Positions 14,847-19,670 of a stretch of DNA of 19,670 bases are shown here, piece by piece. Within the stretch, counting starts at the first letter, position 1. Each line of letters begins with the position of its first letter. Source of the stretch: Anaerolineaceae bacterium (lineage in GTDB: Bacteria > Chloroflexota > Anaerolineae > Anaerolineales > Anaerolineaceae); the NCBI GenBank assembly GCA_011620505.1, contig WOZA01000050.1:1-19670 (forward strand), given 5' to 3'. The notes under the pieces were generated by a model, which did no database searches, was not told the DNA's origin, and worked only from the letters and a program-made list of their open reading frames with translations. Position numbers and translations under genes: made by a program.

Positions 14847-16013
14847 ATGGCAGCAACAGTTTTAGTCGTTGATGATGAAGAAACCGCCCGAATGGTCATT
14901 TCTGAATTCTTACGTTCAAAGGGTTACGAAGTGCTCGAAGCTGGCACGCTGGCGGATGCCCGGGCTGTCATCTCGAAGGGTGTCGCGGACATCATCATCC
15001 TCGACGTACGTTTACCAGACGGCTATGGACCCCACCTGCTCACAGAAACATCCCGCCTGCCCCTACGCCCGCAGGTGATCATTGTCACCGCCCACGGGGA
15101 GGTTTCCATGGCTGTAGAAGCTATGAAAAATGGCGCGCAGGATTTCATGGAAAAACCTATCGATTTGCTTGAACTTGAAAAATCAGTCAACCGTGCTGCT
15201 GAAGTCATATTCATGCGCCGCGAACTGGCGCACTTTCGTAGCAACAAGGACAACCTGGATGAATTTATCGTCGGCGACACACCCCAGATGAAACATATCC
15301 TGGAATTGGCAGGGCGTGCCTCGGAGTCTTCAGTATCAGTCCTGATCACTGGGCCAACCGGTACAGGCAAGGAAGTGCTGGCGAAATATATTCACCGCAA
15401 TGGACCGCGGGCGGGAAAACCATTCATTGACATCAACTGCCCTGCCATCCAGCCAACCATGTTTGAGTCCGAGCTGTTTGGGCATGAAGCAGGCTCCTTT
15501 ACTGGCGCTACCAACAAACGCAATGGCTTGATGGAGATCGCTGACGGCGGTATCCTGTTCCTCGATGAAATTTCTTCCATGCCGGTCGATCTCCAGGCAA
15601 AATTCTTACGCGCCCTCGAAGAACGCGCCTTCAGGCGGGTTGGTGGGACAAACCTGATCCGAGTCGACGTCCAGGTGATTGCCGCCTCGAACCGCGACCT
15701 CAAGGAAATGATCGCGCGGCATGAATTCCGGGAAGACTTGTATTACCGGTTGAAGGTTGTCGACCTGGATTTGCCCCCATTAGCAGAGCGCCGCCAGGAT
15801 ATCCCCGAACTGGTCGGTTACATGATCCGAAAGTTCAACAAACGTCTGGGTGCCAACATCCTGGATGTCTCCCCTGCAGCAATGCAAGCCCTGATCGACT
15901 ACGATTGGCCCGGGAATATTCGCGAGTTAAGTAACGCGATTGAGCGCGCCGTCGTGTTCTGCGACGAGCCCACCATTGACCTCAACCATTTGCCTAAAGA
16001 CATCACCAAATAA
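14847..16013 (+). CDS. Sigma-54 activator response regulator lacking a DNA-binding domain
   Basis: A 388-residue NtrC-type protein. The ATG at 14847 is chosen over the TTG at 14844 because AAGGAG (14837-14842) gives it proper spacing. The receiver domain (1-120) has DD at 9-10, phospho-acceptor Asp53 in ILDVRLPDG and a lysine in MEKP. The AAA+ domain (about 135-370) has Walker A GPTGTGKE (169-176), the sigma-54-contacting loop as GSFTGA (216-221, usual form GAFTGA), Walker B ILFLDE and the FREDLYYRL arginine-finger region. The protein stops shortly after the NIRELSNAIERAVVF helix with DLNHLPKDITK; no FIS-type helix-turn-helix follows. DNA-binding-less activators are known (Helicobacter FlgR, Chlamydia CtcC) and act without enhancer binding. 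It lies 8 nt after its kinase gene. Confidence 0.95.
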   Translation: MAATVLVVDDEETARMVISEFLRSKGYEVLEAGTLADARAVISKGVADIIILDVRLPDGYGPHLLTETSRLPLRPQVIIVTAHGEVSMAVEAMKNGAQDFMEKPIDLLELEKSVNRAAEVIFMRRELAHFRSNKDNLDEFIVGDTPQMKHILELAGRASESSVSVLITGPTGTGKEVLAKYIHRNGPRAGKPFIDINCPAIQPTMFESELFGHEAGSFTGATNKRNGLMEIADGGILFLDEISSMPVDLQAKFLRALEERAFRRVGGTNLIRVDVQVIAASNRDLKEMIARHEFREDLYYRLKVVDLDLPPLAERRQDIPELVGYMIRKFNKRLGANILDVSPAAMQALIDYDWPGNIRELSNAIERAVVFCDEPTIDLNHLPKDITK

Positions 16014-16041
16014 TCCCTTTTTGAGAGCCAGGCTGAGAGGC

Positions 16042-16058
16042 TTGGCATAGTAGTTGCA
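16042..16058 (+). promoter_or_regulatory. Sigma-54 (-24/-12) promoter
   Basis: TTGGCATAGTAGTTGCA carries GG at 16044-16045 and GC at 16056-16057 with exact sigma-54 spacing, matching 10 of 12 positions of TGGCACG-N4-TTGCA. The predicted start is about 16069. It lies 29 nt after the stop of the sigma-54 activator gene and upstream of two plus-strand genes, so the island very likely drives its own output genes. Confidence 0.82.
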
Positions 16059-16060
16059 AC

Positions 16061-16094
16061 ATAACCTCCGATAAGTATTTTCATCGGAGGTTAT
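16061..16094 (+). repeat. 12-bp inverted repeat enclosing the ribosome-binding site
   Basis: The arms ATAACCTCCGAT (16061-16072) and ATCGGAGGTTAT (16083-16094) are perfect complements around a 10-nt loop. The 3' arm contains the GGAGG ribosome-binding site (16086-16090) of the gene starting at 16097, and the CCTCC of the 5' arm acts as an anti-Shine-Dalgarno sequence. The predicted sigma-54 start (about 16069) lies within the 5' arm, so only read-through RNA has the full stem. The stem is followed by a short U-rich tract, so it may also act as a terminator for the upstream operon. Confidence 0.85.
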
Positions 16095-16096
16095 TT

Positions 16097-16429
16097 ATGC
16101 AAACTAACGGAGATCAAGTCCTTTTGATTGTTTCAATCGTGCTCTTCGCACTGGGCTTTATTTGTCTGATTTTAAGCATCGTCATCCTGGTAAAACAATC
16201 CCTCGGCCGTGGTATTCAAAGTATTGCCGATTCGGCCACAAAATTGGCGGAGAAAGGGATTACCGAAGGAGTATCGGGGCTGGTCGGAAACGCCTCGCTG
16301 CTCATCAGTTCCCTCAACGACCTTGCCAAATCCAATACCGGCATTGGCATTTTCTTCGTCTTCTTGAGCCTGGTGTTGTTTGCGGGTGCTTATTACATGC
16401 TTAAACCCTTCATTGGAGCCATGCCCTAA
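16097..16429 (+). CDS. Small two-helix membrane protein, unknown function
   Basis: A 110-residue protein that I do not recognise. It has two hydrophobic segments, about 7-33 (VLLIVSIVLFALGFICLIL...) and about 81-104 (GIFFVFLSLVLFAGAYYML). Between them is a polar to amphipathic stretch of about 45 residues (SLGRGIQSIADSATKLAEKG, then VSGLVGNASLLISSLNDLAK), probably helical. There is no cleavable signal or cysteine. The ATG is 6 nt after GGAGG, which is buried in an inverted repeat. It is the first gene after the sigma-54 promoter and is followed 20 nt later by the TPR giant, so the pair is probably co-expressed; it might anchor a partner at the membrane (inference). A holin-like or regulatory membrane peptide is an alternative. 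Confidence 0.8.
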   Translation: MQTNGDQVLLIVSIVLFALGFICLILSIVILVKQSLGRGIQSIADSATKLAEKGITEGVSGLVGNASLLISSLNDLAKSNTGIGIFFVFLSLVLFAGAYYMLKPFIGAMP

Positions 16430-16431
16430 CC

Positions 16432-16444
16432 CTCCCGAAAGGAG
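16432..16444 (+). promoter_or_regulatory. Small hairpin over the TPR-gene ribosome-binding site
   Basis: CTCC (16432-16435) and GGAG (16441-16444) can pair around a CGAAA loop directly after the stop codon of the small membrane protein gene. GGAG is the ribosome-binding site for the ATG at 16450. Ribosomes finishing the upstream gene would open this stem, so it could tie translation of the two proteins together. The stem is only 4 bp, so the effect may be slight. Confidence 0.35.
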
Positions 16445-16449
16445 TGACA

Positions 16450-19400
16450 ATGTCGATTGAGAGATTGCTTGATCAAATCCAGGTCCGCTTTGATCCGCAA
16501 ATTGCGCGTGCAGTGGTCAGCGCTTTTCGCGCAGAACCGCTTGCCTGGCACTTCCTTGAGAGTACGCCCGATCTGGAACAATGGCTTAGCTTTGCTTCCG
16601 ATGACTTGTCCCGCTGGCAGCCTGGCGTCCTTGCGCTTTTCTCTCTCGGCGACTCCTTGCATGAACAGGATCTGACCAACCTGGAAATTAACCTCCCTAC
16701 GGAAATAATCGAGCGCGCCGCAAATGTTTTTGAAATGACCCGCCTTACCGGTCTGGAACCTGCCAGCCTGGCAGATGCTGCCCTGCTTGCCCTCCATTTG
16801 CGCGAATTCCGACGCAGGGAAGGTTCATGGAAAACCCTTTCTGATGATCTGCTTTCTGGCAAAGGTCGATTGCCGGTCTGGAAGACTGCTCTCGCGATTC
16901 TTCCCCAACTTGTGCCTGATTTTGAAACTGCCATGGATAGCCTGGTTTCGACACTTTCCTCAACACACGCACAGGCTCTGGGCGAATTGATCGTCCACCA
17001 GGTGATTGTCAGCCAAGTGGACGAAAGTACCCGCTATCAAACCTATCGCAGAAGGCTTCAAAAAGCGCCTGTCGAGCTCCAGATTTGCACCCTTCGCGCA
17101 ATGCGCCCCTTTGAAGAGGATTCGCTGATCAAACTCCTCGCGAACAGCTTTCTGGCTCAGTCGCAAACACCTGATCGGGATTCCAGCAAAAATACGGACC
17201 AATCAGAGGTGGAAGCATTCCGCCAGCAGGCTGTTCTCAGTCAGCTTGCAGGGCAGCCCGCACAAGCCTCCCGCGCGATTGACCATGCCTTCAGTGCCCT
17301 GAATCGTCAGCAAGCTGAAATCCTGCGCCATCTCGCTTTTGAACTTGAGACCTCCAACCCCGAAGAAGCCCGCAAGACATGGGAGGAAATTCTGCGCCTC
17401 CAGCCAGATAACACGACTTACAAAAAGGAATACGCGGAATTCCTGATCGCAAATGATGATCCTGATTACGGCTACGAGCTCCTGCAGGAAATCCCCGACG
17501 AAGCCACCAAGGCCCTTTATGCCTTGCGTTATCCCGTCATCAGTGCGGCCGATCCTCAAGGCGCCCAATCGCTTGAAAAGGCGCTCGAGAAAAAGACCCT
17601 GCAAACCAGCACTTCCCGCTTTTCGTCCGAATCGGATAATCTCAAAGCCGCACGGTATGCCTTTGAAAACAAGAAATATCAAACCGCTAGTAATTTCATC
17701 CAGAAAGCGCTTGCGGAAAACCCTAATGACCTGGAGGCTATCAAGCTTTCCGGTCAGATCGATCGCCGCATGGCAAACATCGACGAAGCGATTGAATCCA
17801 GCGCGTTGTTGGCTGTGTTCGAACCCCAAAATCAAACCAACAAGAAGGACCTTGCCTCCCTTTACCTCCAATCGCAGCAGCCGGAAAACGCCTTTCGGAT
17901 CTACGAGGATCTAATCCATGCTTCGAATGAGCCTTCACGCGCGGATCTGCTCAACTTTGCAGAAATCGCGATCAAGGCTGCCCATGCCGAAAAAGCGATC
18001 CCAATTGCCCAGGCATTCCTTAAAAAGGACGAATTTGACGGTGAAGCCCTGGTGTTGCTCTGCAACGCCCTGATCGCTACGGGAAAAAACACTGAAGCCA
18101 TTCAGTATCTTGAAGAGGCCTCAGCCGTTGCCCCCGAAAAGCCAGCAAGTTGGCTTTCACTAGCCCGGATATGGACCAGTTTGGGGCAGGAAGAAAAAGC
18201 CATGCAAGCCCTGCGCAAGGCCAAGGCAGCCTTACCGGATGATCCTGCGATTCTGAGTGCTCTCGGAGCGCTGTATCTCGCGAACGATCAGCCGACGGAA
18301 GCCATCGGCGTTCTCCGCCAGGCTTTTCAACTTGATCCGTCCAGCACTTCTGTGCGCAAATCACTGGCGCAAGCCTATTTGACCCATGGCTACATTGACC
18401 AAGCCTGGGCAACGATTGCTCCTCTTGAAGATGATTACACTTCCGATCCGGAATTGGCATTTGTTCTGGGGCAAACTCTGGCCGCTATGGGAGATTTGAA
18501 CGGCGCAAAGCCGGTCCTTCGATTTGCCTGGCAGGCGAATCGTTCAGACAGCACCTTAAAATCCTACGCTGAACTCTTGATTAATAGCTACAGCCATGGG
18601 ATCAAACCCGGAGCCCAGGAACTGAAAGAGATGTCCCAGTTGCTTTCGGTCATGGAAGAACGGCAACAGGAACGCGATGGATTGTTCGACATGCGATTGC
18701 TGCAGGCAGATCTCAAGGCAACCCTCGGCATGCACGAAGCCGCCTACCAGGACTACCTCCAACTTCTGGATTACCCGGAGGCGCGATCTCCTCGTTCGTA
18801 TCACCACCTTCAATTCCAAACCGGAAAGACCGCTCTCGCCCTGGGGTTGACGGACATCAGCCTGGCATCTCTGCAGGAAGCTGTTCTGACCGATCCAGAT
18901 GACCTTGCCACCCGCCATACCCTCGCAAAAGCGTTTATGGAAGCTAATCTGGAGGATGAAGGTTTCGCGGCAGCACGCTCTGCCATGCAGATCGCTCCAA
19001 CCGATATTGAAAATGTGCTGTGGTACAGCGACTTTATGAGCGAGCATAATAATGCCCGCGAAGCCATCCAGGTGCTCAAAGACACCATTCACCTCAGACC
19101 GGATGACAAAGCGCTCTACCTGACTCTGGCGCGCACTTACGTTAACCTGAACCAGATCGAAGATACCAAGGAAACCCTCAACCAGATGTTGGCGTTGGAG
19201 GATATTGATACGGAAGAATATGTTAATGTTGCGAACCTCTACCTCCACATGAATCAACTCGATGAAGCCTCGCGCATTATCAAGAAAGCCATTTCGGATA
19301 ATCCCTTCCCGGATTTCATCGAAAGCCGGGATCTGGTTTATTCCGTGCTCAAGCTCGGTGATGCCGCAGCGGCTCTTCAGCTGATACAAGATCTCGAGCC

Positions 19401-19670
19401 TGCCCTCCAGACCAATCTCGCTTACCCATTGCTCAAATCCGATGTGCTCGCAGCCAACCAGCAGTTCCTCCCAGCCCTCGAATCCCTTGAAGACATCCTG
19501 ACCAAGCTGGAATTTGCTCCAGAAACACTTGGCAGCGTGGCTGGGGATGCGGCAGAACAGAATCTGGATTACCCTCCCTACAATCGCGCAGGGCTTTACT
19601 ACCGCGCTGCCCAGCTTGAACGAATGATCGGCGACCTGGTTGTCTCCCAAAAACACGTCTCTCTTGCGCT
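16450..19670 (+). CDS. Very large TPR-repeat protein (3' end beyond window)
   Basis: The frame is open from ATG 16450 to the window edge, giving at least 1073 residues, partial at the C terminus. A strong AAAGGAG precedes the start. Residues 1 to about 250 are predicted helical and unrecognised (MSIERLLDQIQVRFDPQ...). From about 255 onward the sequence is a long series of degenerate tetratricopeptide repeats. The clearest are around 540-680 (PEKPASWLSLARIWTSLGQE and following, LPDDPAILSALGALYLANDQ and following) and 810-900. There is no signal peptide or transmembrane segment, so it is probably cytosolic and a protein-binding scaffold. It follows the small membrane protein by 20 nt and is likely co-transcribed with it from the sigma-54 promoter. 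No catalytic domain is visible in the part present. Confidence 0.9.
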   Translation, partial: MSIERLLDQIQVRFDPQIARAVVSAFRAEPLAWHFLESTPDLEQWLSFASDDLSRWQPGVLALFSLGDSLHEQDLTNLEINLPTEIIERAANVFEMTRLTGLEPASLADAALLALHLREFRRREGSWKTLSDDLLSGKGRLPVWKTALAILPQLVPDFETAMDSLVSTLSSTHAQALGELIVHQVIVSQVDESTRYQTYRRRLQKAPVELQICTLRAMRPFEEDSLIKLLANSFLAQSQTPDRDSSKNTDQSEVEAFRQQAVLSQLAGQPAQASRAIDHAFSALNRQQAEILRHLAFELETSNPEEARKTWEEILRLQPDNTTYKKEYAEFLIANDDPDYGYELLQEIPDEATKALYALRYPVISAADPQGAQSLEKALEKKTLQTSTSRFSSESDNLKAARYAFENKKYQTASNFIQKALAENPNDLEAIKLSGQIDRRMANIDEAIESSALLAVFEPQNQTNKKDLASLYLQSQQPENAFRIYEDLIHASNEPSRADLLNFAEIAIKAAHAEKAIPIAQAFLKKDEFDGEALVLLCNALIATGKNTEAIQYLEEASAVAPEKPASWLSLARIWTSLGQEEKAMQALRKAKAALPDDPAILSALGALYLANDQPTEAIGVLRQAFQLDPSSTSVRKSLAQAYLTHGYIDQAWATIAPLEDDYTSDPELAFVLGQTLAAMGDLNGAKPVLRFAWQANRSDSTLKSYAELLINSYSHGIKPGAQELKEMSQLLSVMEERQQERDGLFDMRLLQADLKATLGMHEAAYQDYLQLLDYPEARSPRSYHHLQFQTGKTALALGLTDISLASLQEAVLTDPDDLATRHTLAKAFMEANLEDEGFAAARSAMQIAPTDIENVLWYSDFMSEHNNAREAIQVLKDTIHLRPDDKALYLTLARTYVNLNQIEDTKETLNQMLALEDIDTEEYVNVANLYLHMNQLDEASRIIKKAISDNPFPDFIESRDLVYSVLKLGDAAAALQLIQDLEPALQTNLAYPLLKSDVLAANQQFLPALESLEDILTKLEFAPETLGSVAGDAAEQNLDYPPYNRAGLYYRAAQLERMIGDLVVSQKHVSLA

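Noticed and set aside
16022..16047. Terminator or activator-binding repeat after the response regulator (AGGCT-GAG-AGGCT and GCCAGGCT/AGGCTTGGC)
   Set aside because: The repeats are imperfect, no T run follows, and the activator has no DNA-binding domain that would need such a site.
16547..16562. TGGCACTTCCTTGAG as another sigma-54 site
   Set aside because: It lies within the TPR coding frame and lacks GC at the -12 position.
17203..17871. Minus-strand frame of 222 codons inside the TPR gene
   Set aside because: It lies opposite the continuous plus-strand TPR coding frame and has no motif or start signal.
18556..19656. Minus-strand frame of 366 codons inside the TPR gene
   Set aside because: The plus strand is open throughout with TPR periodicity and a strong start. 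The antisense frame shows no family motifs.

Overview
The window looks like chromosomal DNA of an anaerobic or facultative bacterium. The gene set (LL-diaminopimelate aminotransferase, HflX, a zinc-type L32, tungstate uptake, selenium-hydroxylase accessory proteins, long TPR proteins) resembles that of Anaerolineae (Chloroflexota), but no rRNA or marker gene here fixes the taxonomy. There are no tRNAs, rRNAs, CRISPR arrays, insertion sequences or phage genes, and coding density is high.

Region 1 (1-8376, minus strand) is mostly a metal-cofactor block. In transcription order it runs yqeB-yqeC (selenium-dependent molybdenum hydroxylase accessory proteins), then moeA, a moeA fused to a periplasmic-binding-protein-like domain, and a mogA/moaB-type adenylyltransferase. 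A TupABC tungstate ABC importer and a fatty acid 2-hydroxylase-like membrane enzyme follow. The genes would import the oxyanion, activate molybdopterin, insert the metal and help mature Mo/W (possibly selenium-containing) enzymes. No such target enzyme lies in the window.

Region 2 (8377-11301) is housekeeping: rpmF on the plus strand with its own promoter and terminator, converging on a minus-strand dapL-hflX operon.

Region 3 (11302-19670, plus strand) is the most interesting part: a compact sigma-54 island. It encodes RpoN with an unusual four-cysteine insertion, a soluble PAS/GAF/PAS histidine kinase, and an NtrC-type response regulator that ends without a DNA-binding domain. A well-matched -24/-12 sigma-54 promoter follows, then a small two-helix membrane protein and a very large TPR protein cut by the window edge. 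The promoter overlaps a 12-bp perfect inverted repeat that buries the ribosome-binding site of the small gene. The predicted sigma-54 start lies inside the 5' arm, so read-through mRNA would fold shut while sigma-54 mRNA would be open. This suggests a promoter-dependent translation (or termination) switch. A similar but weaker -24/-12-like element lies upstream of rpoN itself, overlapping an extended -10 box and followed by a 15-bp palindrome.
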